Part shown: in pieces, positions 41,019 through 49,045 of the stretch | How the letters are laid out: every line of letters begins with the position of its first letter | Numbering within the stretch: position 1 is the stretch's first letter | Assembly: GCA_023457435.1 (NCBI GenBank) | Contig: JAEWLS010000036.1 | Coordinates: 124,001 to 188,000 of the forward strand | DNA: 64,000 nt | Direction of reading: 5' to 3' | From: Pseudomonadota bacterium | Lineage (GTDB): Bacteria > Pseudomonadota > Alphaproteobacteria > Rhizobiales > Rhizobiaceae | Translations under genes and position numbers: made by a program | Notes under the pieces: model-generated | Database searches by the model: none | The model's input: the letters and a program-made list of their open reading frames with translations, nothing else | What the model was told of the DNA's origin: nothing

Positions 41019-41060
41019 ATATTGCGTTGCAATATGAGTGGGTTAGCTGCATAGCAGCTA
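41019..41060. promoter_or_regulatory. Two adjacent perfect palindromes upstream of pdhA
   Basis: ATATTGC (41019-41025) / GCAATAT (41029-41035), spacer GTT, and TAGCTGC (41044-41050) / GCAGCTA (41054-41060), spacer ATA. Both have 7-bp perfect arms with a 3-nt spacer, 25 bp (about 2.5 turns) centre to centre, in the 181-bp gap before pdhA. They look like operator sites for a dimeric regulator of the pdh genes; the regulator is unidentified. Confidence 0.55.
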
Positions 41061-41179
41061 TGCGAGAATCCGCATGACCGCGCGCTTGGCTGCATGCTAG
41101 GTTGCCCTTCGCATGAGAGGAGCGTGCTAGTCTACGCTCCGGAGCCCCGTCTTCCAAGACGGCATCCAGGGAGACGTGA

Positions 41180-42259
41180 ATGGCCGCTGCTGCGCGCAAG
41201 CTCGCAACCCGGAAAGTCGAGACAAAAGCCAAGGCCGAACCGCGTGCGAAGGAGCCGAAGACGGCTTCGGTGCTGAAAGCACCGGCACCAGCTGACTTCA
41301 GCAAATCGGAAGAGCTCGCTGCCTACCGTAACATGCTGCTGATCCGGCGTTTCGAAGAGAAGGCGGGCCAGCTGTACGGCATGGGCTTCATCGGGGGCTT
41401 TTGCCATCTCTACATCGGCCAGGAAGCCGTCGTGACCGGTATGAAGATGGCGATCCGTGAAGGCGATCAGATGATCACCGCGTATCGCGACCACGGGCAC
41501 ATGCTTGCGATGGAGATGAGCCCGCGGGGCGTGATGGCCGAGCTTACCGGGCGGCGCGGCGGGTACTCGCGCGGCAAGGGCGGTTCGATGCACATGTTCT
41601 CGAAAGAGAAGAATTTCTATGGCGGCCACGGCATCGTCGGAGCGCAGGTATCACTCGGCACCGGGCTCGCCTTCGCCAACAAGTACCGCGACAACGGAGC
41701 GGTTTCCCTTACCTTCTTCGGCGACGGCGCTGCCAACCAGGGCCAGGTATACGAGAGCTTCAACATGGCGTCGCTCTGGAAACTTCCGGTGATCTACGTC
41801 ATCGAAAACAACCGCTATGCTATGGGTACGGCGGTTTCGCGCTCGTCGGCGGAGACGGACTTTTCACACCGCGGCATTTCGTTCCGCATCCCCGGCATGC
41901 AGGTCGACGGCATGGATGTTCGCGCGGTTAAGTCCGCGTCCGAGCAGGCGGCGGCGTGGTGCCGAGAGGGAAACGGCCCGATCATTCTCGAGATGTCGAC
42001 TTACCGCTATCGCGGTCATTCGATGTCGGACCCGGCCAAGTACCGCTCGAAGGACGAGGTGCAGAAGATGCGCTCCGAGCACGACCCGATCGAGCAAGTT
42101 CGCGCTCGTCTCCTGGCCAAGAAGTGGGCGAGTGAAGAGGAGTTGAAGGGCATCGACAAGGACGTGCGCGATGTTGTGGCCGACGCTGCAGAGTTCGCGC
42201 AGTCCGACCCCGAGCCGGACGTCTCCGAGCTTTGGACCGATGTCTATGTCGAGGCCTAA
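41180..42259 (+). CDS. pdhA: Pyruvate dehydrogenase E1 component, alpha subunit
   Basis: 359 residues. A Lys/Ala-rich N-terminus of about 35 residues precedes the E1-alpha fold: YRNMLLIRRFEEKAGQLYGMG, GFCHLYIGQEAV, the TPP motif GDGAANQGQVYESFNMASLW and YVIENNRYAMGT, and the phosphorylation-loop region YRYRGHSMSDPAKYRS. It decarboxylates pyruvate with thiamine diphosphate in complex with PdhB. It is followed at once by a small membrane gene and pdhB. Confidence 0.97.
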   Translation: MAAAARKLATRKVETKAKAEPRAKEPKTASVLKAPAPADFSKSEELAAYRNMLLIRRFEEKAGQLYGMGFIGGFCHLYIGQEAVVTGMKMAIREGDQMITAYRDHGHMLAMEMSPRGVMAELTGRRGGYSRGKGGSMHMFSKEKNFYGGHGIVGAQVSLGTGLAFANKYRDNGAVSLTFFGDGAANQGQVYESFNMASLWKLPVIYVIENNRYAMGTAVSRSSAETDFSHRGISFRIPGMQVDGMDVRAVKSASEQAAAWCREGNGPIILEMSTYRYRGHSMSDPAKYRSKDEVQKMRSEHDPIEQVRARLLAKKWASEEELKGIDKDVRDVVADAAEFAQSDPEPDVSELWTDVYVEA

Positions 42260-42262
42260 GCG

Positions 42263-42544
42263 TTGGTCGAGGCACTCGCCATCGCTAGCATGCTGGTCGG
42301 ATGCGCCGTCTGGTTCTATGCGGTGTGGAATGCGTTGCAGTTCGTCCTTGCCGTGCCGCAGGGCAAGCGCCTGAGTGCGGTCTTTCCGCGATGGCCATGG
42401 AACGTGTCGCGCGCCGTCGAACGCTTCGGTCCCGCTGTGGAAAGGCCGCTTCGTCGCTTCCAGCTCGGCTTTGCACTATTCTTCGTTTGCATCATTGCGG
42501 TGATCCTGACGGGAACCGTCGGAACTGCCTTCCAGAAATCGTGA
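42263..42544 (+). CDS. Small membrane protein between pdhA and pdhB
   Basis: 93 residues, TTG start at 42263, 3 bp after pdhA. It has two hydrophobic segments (about 3-31 and 69-88) with a basic middle (RWPWNVSRAVERFGPAVERPLRRF). No family recognised. Its tight packing makes co-expression with the PDH subunits likely. A later ATG at 42290 would cut into the first helix. Confidence 0.6.
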   Translation: MVEALAIASMLVGCAVWFYAVWNALQFVLAVPQGKRLSAVFPRWPWNVSRAVERFGPAVERPLRRFQLGFALFFVCIIAVILTGTVGTAFQKS

Positions 42545-42563
42545 TCTCGTCCGGAGACCGCTC

Positions 42564-43991
42564 ATGCCCGTAGAAATCCTCATGCCAGCCCTGTCGCCGA
42601 CGATGGAGGAGGGCAACCTCGCCAAGTGGCTGAAGAAAGAAGGCGACAAGGTTTCCGCGGGCGATGTGATCGCCGAGATCGAGACGGACAAGGCGACGAT
42701 GGAAGTCGAGGCTGTCGACGAAGGAACGCTCGGAAAGATTCTCGTGCAAGCGGGCGCGCAAGGCGTGAAAGTGAACACGCCGATCGCCGTGTTGGTGCAG
42801 GAGGGTGAGAGCGCCGAAAACGCGCCTGCGCCGAAAACCTCCGCCCCGCAGAAGCAGGATGCGGACATCCCGGCCGCGACTTCCGGCGATGCGGGCGGCA
42901 AAGCGCGCGAGCCGGCCGAAGAACCGACGGCCACCAAGGATGCCGCGAAGGCGCCTGCCGCGCCAAAGGTCAGCGTCGCCGCCGATCCCGACATTCCCAG
43001 CGGCACCGAGATGGTATCGACAACGGTTCGCGAAGCCTTGCGCGACGCGATGGCCGAAGAAATGCGGCGCGACGAAAGCGTCTTCATCATGGGTGAGGAG
43101 GTCGCCGAGTATCAAGGCGCCTACAAGATCACGCAGGGGCTGCTTCAGGAATTCGGGGCGCGACGCGTCGTCGACACGCCGATCACCGAGCACGGTTTTG
43201 CCGGCGTTGGCGTCGGCGCTGCCATGGCCGGGCTGCGGCCGATCGTCGAATTCATGACATTCAACTTCGCCATGCAGGCCATCGACCAGATCGTCAATTC
43301 GGCGGCAAAGACGCTCTACATGTCCGGCGGCCAGATGGGCGCGCCAATCGTGTTCCGCGGACCGAACGGCGCGGCGGCGCGGGTCGGCGCGCAGCACAGC
43401 CAGGACTACGCGGCTTGGTACAGCCACATACCTGGATTGAAAGTCATCCAGCCCTACACTGCCGCTGACGCGAAGGGGCTGCTCAAGGCGGCAATCCGCG
43501 ATCCGAACCCCGTCATCTTCCTCGAGAACGAGATCCTATATGGGCAAAGCTTCGACGTGCCCAAGGGCGACTTCACGCTGCCGATCGGCAAGGCGCGGGT
43601 GCACAGGCAGGGCAAGGACGTGACCATCGTCTCGTTCGGTATCGGCATGACCTACGCGGTCAAGGCCGCCGCTGAACTCGCCGGGATGGGCATCGACGCC
43701 GAGATCATCGACCTGCGGACCATTCGACCGCTCGATTTCGACACGATCCTGGCTTCCGTGAAGAAGACCAACCGCCTCGTTACCATCGAGGAGGGTTTTC
43801 CGCAGTCGTCGGTCGGCGACCATATCGCCAGCCAGGTCATGCAGCGGGCCTTCGATTTCCTCGACGCACCGGTCATCACCATCTGCGGCAAGGACGTGCC
43901 GATGCCGTATGCCGCCAATCTAGAGAAACTCGCGCTGCCGAACGTGGCCGAGGTCATCGAGGCGGTGAAGGCTGTGACTTATCGGAGCTGA
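42564..43991 (+). CDS. pdhB: Pyruvate dehydrogenase E1 component, beta subunit with N-terminal lipoyl domain
   Basis: 475 residues. The lipoyl domain (1-80) carries the lipoylated Lys in EIETDKATMEVEA, an Ala/Pro/Glu linker spans about 85-150, then the transketolase-type E1-beta: VREALRDAMAEEMRRDESVFIMGEEV, TPITEHGFAGVGVGAAM, and VTIEEGFPQSSVGDHIASQ. E1-beta with its own lipoyl domain is characteristic of alphaproteobacterial PDH. The lipoyl part closely resembles that of PdhC, indicating duplication. Confidence 0.97.
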   Translation: MPVEILMPALSPTMEEGNLAKWLKKEGDKVSAGDVIAEIETDKATMEVEAVDEGTLGKILVQAGAQGVKVNTPIAVLVQEGESAENAPAPKTSAPQKQDADIPAATSGDAGGKAREPAEEPTATKDAAKAPAAPKVSVAADPDIPSGTEMVSTTVREALRDAMAEEMRRDESVFIMGEEVAEYQGAYKITQGLLQEFGARRVVDTPITEHGFAGVGVGAAMAGLRPIVEFMTFNFAMQAIDQIVNSAAKTLYMSGGQMGAPIVFRGPNGAAARVGAQHSQDYAAWYSHIPGLKVIQPYTAADAKGLLKAAIRDPNPVIFLENEILYGQSFDVPKGDFTLPIGKARVHRQGKDVTIVSFGIGMTYAVKAAAELAGMGIDAEIIDLRTIRPLDFDTILASVKKTNRLVTIEEGFPQSSVGDHIASQVMQRAFDFLDAPVITICGKDVPMPYAANLEKLALPNVAEVIEAVKAVTYRS

Positions 43992-44005
43992 GGCGGAGAG
44001 CCTGG

Positions 44006-44629
44006 ATGACCCAGCCACCTGACTCGAAGAAACGGCGGGCGACATATGCCGACATCGAGGCGCTGCCCGAGCACCTCGTAGGCGAGATCATCAACGGCGT
44101 TCTGTGGACGCATCCCAGGCCAGCGCGCCGTCATATCGCTGCGGCAAGCTCTCTGGGAGAGGAGCTTATCGGGCCGTACCAGAAGGCGCGCGGTGGTCCC
44201 GGGGGCTGGGTCATACTCGACGAGCCTGAACTTCATCTCGGCGCCGACGTTCTGGTCCCGGATCTTGCCGCTTGGCGACGAGAGCGCCTTATAGGGCACC
44301 CGGAGACGGCCTACTTCTCGGTTGTGCCCGACTGGGTCTGCGAAGTACTCTCCGCATCGACGGAATTGCGTGATCGCACATTCAAGAAGCGAATCTACGC
44401 CGAAATCGGTGTGGGCTTCTTGTGGCTCATCGATCCTAGGCTGCAACTCCTTGAAGCTTTCGAGCTTCGCGACGGCGTTTGGGCCGACGTAGGCACCTGG
44501 AATTCCGATGATAGGGTTCGCGCGGTTCCCTTCGACGCGATCGCCTTCTCCCTGGCCGACTTGTGGCCATTCGACCCGCCGCTCGGCTTTCACGAAGACC
44601 CGACGCCCCATTACGCCGGAGATAGATAG
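44006..44629 (+). CDS. Uma2-family (DUF820) nuclease-like protein inside the pdh operon
   Basis: 207 residues. The fold and motifs are those of Uma2/DUF820 restriction-endonuclease-like proteins: YADIEALPEHLVGEIINGVL, DVLVPDLAAWRRERL (PD followed by acidic/Lys-type core), VCEVLSASTELRDRTFKKRIYAEIGVGFLWLIDP. It is exactly adjacent to pdhC (stop then ATG, no gap) and 14 bp after pdhB. It has no evident link to pyruvate metabolism. Uma2 genes are usually mobile or multicopy elements of unknown role. Confidence 0.85.
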   Translation: MTQPPDSKKRRATYADIEALPEHLVGEIINGVLWTHPRPARRHIAAASSLGEELIGPYQKARGGPGGWVILDEPELHLGADVLVPDLAAWRRERLIGHPETAYFSVVPDWVCEVLSASTELRDRTFKKRIYAEIGVGFLWLIDPRLQLLEAFELRDGVWADVGTWNSDDRVRAVPFDAIAFSLADLWPFDPPLGFHEDPTPHYAGDR

Positions 44630-46021
44630 ATGCCGATCAACATCACCATGCCGGCGCTCTCGCCAACGATGGAAGAGGGCAACCTCGCAAAGTGGCTGGT
44701 AAAGGAAGGCGACAAGGTTGCGCCGGGCGACGTCATCGCCGAGATCGAGACCGACAAGGCGACGATGGAGGTTGAGGCCGTCGACGAAGGCACTGTTGCG
44801 AAGATCGTCGTGCCGGCCGGAACGGAGGGCGTGAAGGTCAACGCGCTGATCGCGGTCTTGGCAGCGGACGGCGAGGACGCTGGCGCGGCGGCCGAGAGTA
44901 GCGGCGACGCGCCCAAGGCTGAAGCGAAGCAGGAGAAGGCTCCAATCTCCCCCCTCGTGGGGGAGATGTCGGCGAAGCCGACAGAGGGGGGCGCTGTCCC
45001 GCCGGCCTCTCAGACCGTCTCGCCCCCCTCTGGCCTGCCGGCCATCTCCCCCACTAGGGGGGAGATCAGCCAATCGCGCGTCTTTGCTTCGCCGCTCGCG
45101 CGCCGCATCGCCAAGGATTCAGGTATCGAAATCGCGTCGTTGACCGGGTCCGGTCCGCACGGTCGCGTGGTCAAGGCCGACGTCGAAGCGGCCGCAGCCG
45201 GGGGCGGCGCGACGAAGGCGCCGGAGGCGAAGTCCACAGCGTCGGGGGCTGCAGCGCCCGCGCCTAAACCGATGTCCGACGACCAGGTGCTGAAACTGTT
45301 TTCCGAGGGGTCGTACGAGCTCATCCCTCACGACAACATGCGCAGGACCATCGCCCGGCGGCTCGTCGAGGCGAAGACCACGATCCCGCACTTCTACCTG
45401 ACGGTCGACTGCAACATCGATGCGCTGCTCGATCTGCGTAAGCAGCTCAACGACGCGGCCCCGCTCAAGAAGACCGAGAAAGGCGAGGCTGCCGCCTACA
45501 AGCTGTCGGTCAACGACATGGTCATCAAGGCGCTGGCGCTGGCCCTGCGCGACGTTCCGGAGGCGAACGTGTCGTGGACGGAAGGCGCGATGCTCAAGCA
45601 CAAGCATGCCGATGTCGGCGTCGCCGTGTCCATACCCGGCGGGCTGATCACGCCGATCGTGCGGAACGCCGAGGAAAAGGCGCTCTCGGCAATCTCCAAC
45701 GAGATGAAGGATCTCGCCGGCCGTGCCCGAAACCGCAAGCTCAAGCCCGAGGAATATCAGGGCGGATCGTCTGCGGTCTCGAATCTCGGCATGTTCGGGG
45801 TCAAGGATTTCGCTGCGGTGATCAACCCGCCGCATGCCACCATCCTCGCAGTCGGCTCCGGCGAGGAACGCGCCGTGGTGAAGGACGGAAAGATCGTGAT
45901 CGCCAACGTCATGTCGGTGACACTGTCCACCGACCATCGCGCCGTCGACGGGGCACTCGGCGCCGAACTGCTGGCGGCGTTCAGGCGATACATCGAAAGC
46001 CCGCTGGCGATGCTGGTGTGA
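44630..46021 (+). CDS. pdhC: Dihydrolipoamide acetyltransferase (PDH E2)
   Basis: 463 residues. Lipoyl domain 1-80 (Lys in ETDKATMEVEA), a linker, then the peripheral subunit-binding domain (RVFASPLARRIAKDSGIEI and GPHGRVVKADVE) and the acyltransferase core ending STDHRAVDGALGAELL with the catalytic His and Asp. It moves acetyl groups to CoA. The linker contains an in-frame palindromic repeat element (44945-45066) encoding Pro/Ser/Gly-rich sequence. The start is immediately after the Uma2 gene. Confidence 0.97.
   Translation: MPINITMPALSPTMEEGNLAKWLVKEGDKVAPGDVIAEIETDKATMEVEAVDEGTVAKIVVPAGTEGVKVNALIAVLAADGEDAGAAAESSGDAPKAEAKQEKAPISPLVGEMSAKPTEGGAVPPASQTVSPPSGLPAISPTRGEISQSRVFASPLARRIAKDSGIEIASLTGSGPHGRVVKADVEAAAAGGGATKAPEAKSTASGAAAPAPKPMSDDQVLKLFSEGSYELIPHDNMRRTIARRLVEAKTTIPHFYLTVDCNIDALLDLRKQLNDAAPLKKTEKGEAAAYKLSVNDMVIKALALALRDVPEANVSWTEGAMLKHKHADVGVAVSIPGGLITPIVRNAEEKALSAISNEMKDLAGRARNRKLKPEEYQGGSSAVSNLGMFGVKDFAAVINPPHATILAVGSGEERAVVKDGKIVIANVMSVTLSTDHRAVDGALGAELLAAFRRYIESPLAMLV
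44945..45066. repeat. Rhizobial palindromic element inserted in frame in pdhC
   Basis: Left-end arms ATCTCCCCC (from 44945) and GGGGGAGAT (to 44967); right-end arms ATCTCCCCC (45044-45052) and GGGGGAGAT (to 45066); inner arms AGAGGGGGGCG (44983-44993) and CGCCCCCCTCT (45021-45031). The ~122-bp unit is a long imperfect palindrome whose wording (TCGGCGAAGCCGACAGAGG) I recall from intergenic repeats in Mesorhizobium-type genomes. It stays in the pdhC frame, giving PISPLVGEMS ... AISPTRGEIS. No second copy was seen in the window. Confidence 0.8.
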
Positions 46022-46028
46022 CCGAGCG

Positions 46029-46460
46029 GTGCGGGCGCTGCTGACCTCGTTGCTCGCCTTGGCCCTGTCCGGCCTTGCCGGCGGCCTGGTCGTGCAGGCC
46101 ATCGCTGTGGCGACGCTGGCGACGGAGGAGTTCATCCTCGCCTTCATCTTTGTCCCGCTGTTTGCGCTTCTTGTTGCAGCGATCTTCTTGGTCGCGCAGC
46201 TGGCCGGGGCGAGGGCAGGCGTCGATCGCGTCGGGCGCTGGCTGCTCGTGCTTTGCGGAGCGGCGATCGCCGGGCTGTTCGCCTTCGAGTTCTGGGCAGA
46301 TGCAGGCAATCTTGAACTGGTTCGCAAGGCGCTGCCGCTGCTCGGTGCGCTGACGCTCGCGGCGATCACCGTGCTACTGGTCCAGTGGCTCTTCACCCGA
46401 TGGCGAGCATCGCGCGGCGCGCCGCCGGTTGCATTCGGCCGCGCCGGAGGTTCCGCATGA
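46029..46460 (+). CDS. Four-helix membrane protein of unknown function
   Basis: 143 residues, GTG start at 46029, seven bases after pdhC. There are four hydrophobic segments (about 3-30, 34-58, 70-92, 100-122) and a basic Arg-rich tail. No recognisable family. Its stop overlaps the ATG of the SGNH hydrolase (46457-46460), so it is translated as part of the pdh operon. Confidence 0.65.
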   Translation: MRALLTSLLALALSGLAGGLVVQAIAVATLATEEFILAFIFVPLFALLVAAIFLVAQLAGARAGVDRVGRWLLVLCGAAIAGLFAFEFWADAGNLELVRKALPLLGALTLAAITVLLVQWLFTRWRASRGAPPVAFGRAGGSA

Positions 46461-47095
46461 AGACGATCCTCTGCTACGGCGATTCACTGACGTGGGGATA
46501 TGACGCCGGCACAATCGGGCGCCATGCGGCGGCCGATCGCTGGCCGAACGTCCTCGGACAGGCACTGGGTCCGGAAATAAGCGTGATTGCCGAGGGACTT
46601 AACGGGCGCACGACGGCATTCGACGATCCCACCGACGGGGCGGACCGAAACGGCGCGCGGGTTCTCCCGACAATCTTGTCCACGCATGCGCCGATCGACC
46701 TCATCATCGTCATGCTCGGAACCAACGACATGAAGGGATGGGTGCATGGACAGGCGATCGCAGCGCGCGAGGGAATGGAGAGGATCGTGGACGTGGTGCG
46801 GGGCCACGCCTACCCACTCGGCGGAACCGCGCCCGACATCCTGATCGTGGCGCCGCCGCCTATGGTCGAGACGGCCGAACCGCGCTTCGCCGCCATGTTC
46901 GAAGGCGGACTGGAGACGTCGCGGATGCTGGCCTCGTTCTACTCCGATCTCGCTGACGAGACCGGCTGCGGATTCTTCGACGCAGGATCGGTCGCCAAGG
47001 CGACACCGCTGGACGGCGTGCATCTCGACGCCGCAAACACGCGCGCTATCGGACGCGGTCTCGAGCCGCTGGTCCGCCTCATGCTGGGTCTCTGA
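46457..47095 (+). CDS. SGNH/GDSL-type hydrolase
   Basis: 212 residues. Block I CYGDSLTWGYD (nucleophile Ser), block III LGTNDMKG (Asn), and block V DGVHLDAANTRAIG (Asp and His) define an SGNH esterase, close to the arylesterase/acyl-CoA thioesterase-like branch. It has no signal peptide, so cytoplasmic. Lying between pdhC and lpd, 11 bp before lpd, it suggests a role in acyl turnover, but substrate and role are inferred. Confidence 0.88.
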   Translation: MKTILCYGDSLTWGYDAGTIGRHAAADRWPNVLGQALGPEISVIAEGLNGRTTAFDDPTDGADRNGARVLPTILSTHAPIDLIIVMLGTNDMKGWVHGQAIAAREGMERIVDVVRGHAYPLGGTAPDILIVAPPPMVETAEPRFAAMFEGGLETSRMLASFYSDLADETGCGFFDAGSVAKATPLDGVHLDAANTRAIGRGLEPLVRLMLGL

Positions 47096-47106
47096 AAGGA
47101 GCCGAA

Positions 47107-48567
47107 ATGGCTGAAAGCTACGACCTCATCGTCATTGGCGCGGGCCCGGGCGGCTACATCGCCGCTATCCGTGCGGCTCAGCTCGGGATGAAGACTGCCA
47201 TCGTCGAACGCGAGCATCTCGCAGGCATCTGCTCCAACTGGGGCTGCATACCGACCAAGGCGCTGCTGCGCTCGGCCGAAGTCATGCATCTCGGGACTCA
47301 CGCGAAAGATTACGGCCTGACGCTCGAGGGTTCGCTCAAGCCCGACCTGAAGGCGATTGTGGCGCGGTCGCGCGGTATTGCCGCGCGCATGAACGGCGGC
47401 GTCGGCATCCTGATGAAGAAGAACAAGGTCGACGTCATCTGGGGTGAGGCAAAACTCACCAAGGCACCTTCAAGTGAAAAAGGGGGCGAGATCGTCGTCG
47501 GCAAGAGCTCGAAGAAGCCGATGGAGCCGCAGGTTCCGGCGCCAAAGAACGCTAAGGGCGAAGGTACATACCAGGCGAAGCACATCATCGTCGCCACCGG
47601 AGCGCGGCCGCGGGTGCTGCCGGGCATCGAGCCGGACGGCAAGCTGATCTGGACGTATTTCGAGGCGATGGTGCCTCCGTCCATGCCGAAGACCCTGCTG
47701 GTGATGGGTTCCGGCGCGATCGGCATCGAATTCGCCAGCTTCTACCGCACGATCGGCGTGGATGTGACGGTCGTCGAACTCATGTCGCAGATCATGCCGG
47801 TCGAGGATGCCGAGATCTCGAAGTTTGCGCAAAAGCAGCTCGAAAAGCAGGGCATGAAGTTCATCCTCGAAGCCAAGGTTGCGAAGGTCGAGAAGAGCGC
47901 CGATTCGGTCACTGCGCATGTCGAGAAGAAGGATGGCTCGGTTGAGAAGATCACTGCCGACCGCATGATCTCAGCGGTCGGTGTTCAGGGAAATGTCGAG
48001 AACCTCGGACTGGAGGCGCTGGGCGTGAAGGTCGAGCGCGGGACGATCGCGATCGACGAGTACTGCCGCACCAATGTCCCGGGCGTCTATGCCATCGGCG
48101 ACGTCGCAGGACCGCCGATGCTGGCGCACAAGGCCGAGCACGAGGCAGTGATCTGCGTCGAGAAGATCGCCGGCCTGCACCCGCATCCGCTCGACCGGCT
48201 ACAGGTCCCGGGCTGCACCTATTGTCACCCGCAGGTCGCCTCGGTCGGGCTGACCGAGGCGAAGGCCAAAGAGCGAGGCGCCGAGATTCGTGTCGGCCGG
48301 TTCCCGTTCGTGGCGAACGGCAAGGCAGTGGCGCTCGGCGACGACCAGGGGCTGGTGAAGACCATCTTCGACAAGAAGACCGGGCAACTGCTCGGCGCGC
48401 ACATGGTAGGGGCCGAGGTCACGGAGCTGATCCAGGGTTTTGTCGTCGCCATGGGGTTGGAAACGACAGAGGAAGAGTTGATGCACACGATCTTTCCGCA
48501 CCCGACGCTTTCGGAAACGATGAAGGAAAGCGTTCTCGACGCGTATGGCCGCGCGCTGAACATGTGA
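47107..48567 (+). CDS. lpdA: Dihydrolipoamide dehydrogenase (E3)
   Basis: 486 residues. FAD motif IGAGPGGYIAAIRAAQLG, redox-active disulphide GICSNWGCIPTKALL, NAD motif GSGAIGIEFASFYRTIG, second FAD motif GVYAIGDVAGPPMLAHKAEHE and the catalytic HPTLSE His. An insert (about 118-152, Lys/Pro-rich) is seen in PDH-type rhizobial Lpd. It reoxidises dihydrolipoyl groups of E2. AAAGGAG precedes ATG 47107. Confidence 0.97.
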   Translation: MAESYDLIVIGAGPGGYIAAIRAAQLGMKTAIVEREHLAGICSNWGCIPTKALLRSAEVMHLGTHAKDYGLTLEGSLKPDLKAIVARSRGIAARMNGGVGILMKKNKVDVIWGEAKLTKAPSSEKGGEIVVGKSSKKPMEPQVPAPKNAKGEGTYQAKHIIVATGARPRVLPGIEPDGKLIWTYFEAMVPPSMPKTLLVMGSGAIGIEFASFYRTIGVDVTVVELMSQIMPVEDAEISKFAQKQLEKQGMKFILEAKVAKVEKSADSVTAHVEKKDGSVEKITADRMISAVGVQGNVENLGLEALGVKVERGTIAIDEYCRTNVPGVYAIGDVAGPPMLAHKAEHEAVICVEKIAGLHPHPLDRLQVPGCTYCHPQVASVGLTEAKAKERGAEIRVGRFPFVANGKAVALGDDQGLVKTIFDKKTGQLLGAHMVGAEVTELIQGFVVAMGLETTEEELMHTIFPHPTLSETMKESVLDAYGRALNM

Positions 48568-48684
48568 TCGGTAGACACGCTGCGGCGCGATACATGGCAT
48601 AGCGCCGGCAAAAAAGCGGAACAATCGTGGAGCGCAACCCGTTTAAATCCGCGCCACGACGCGCGAACGAAACGGAGAAAGTTC

Positions 48685-48936
48685 ATGGAAGACGCAGGTA
48701 TTGGCTGGATCGCCGCAATCATCATCGGCGGCATCGCCGGTTGGCTCGCCGAGCAGTTCATGAAGAGCAATATGGGGCTCCTGATGAACATCATTCTCGG
48801 CATCGTGGGGGCGATCATCGCCAACGCGCTGCTCGGCCTGATCGGCGTCAACCTCGGCGGCTGGATCGGCTATCTGATCGCCGGCTTCATCGGCGCATGC
48901 ATTCTTATCTTCGCCGGCCGCGCCATCAGGCGCTAA
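48685..48936 (+). CDS. GlsB/YeaQ/YmgE family membrane protein (first copy)
   Basis: 83 residues with three hydrophobic segments and the family pattern GWIAAIIIGGIAGWLAEQFMKSNMGLLMNIILGIVGAIIAN. GlsB-type (transglycosylase-associated) proteins are small stress-induced inner-membrane proteins of unknown mechanism. GGAG lies upstream of ATG 48685. An intrinsic terminator follows. A relative lies at 63719-63976. Confidence 0.88.
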   Translation: MEDAGIGWIAAIIIGGIAGWLAEQFMKSNMGLLMNIILGIVGAIIANALLGLIGVNLGGWIGYLIAGFIGACILIFAGRAIRR

Positions 48937-48960
48937 CCGCGCGAGGCGACACATTCCTGC

Positions 48961-48993
48961 AAGGCCGCCATGTCCATGGCGGCCTTACATTTT
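48961..48993 (+). terminator. Intrinsic terminator upstream of lipA
   Basis: AAGGCCGCCAT (48961-48971) pairs with ATGGCGGCCTT (48976-48986) around loop GTCC, followed by T-rich ACATTTT. It ends the pdh/glsB transcript, so lipA should have its own promoter in 48994-49045. Confidence 0.8.
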
Positions 48994-49045
48994 CGGGCAG
49001 CAACCACTATAAAGCCGGGGTTCCCCGGCCGCGTCTGGAGCAGGA

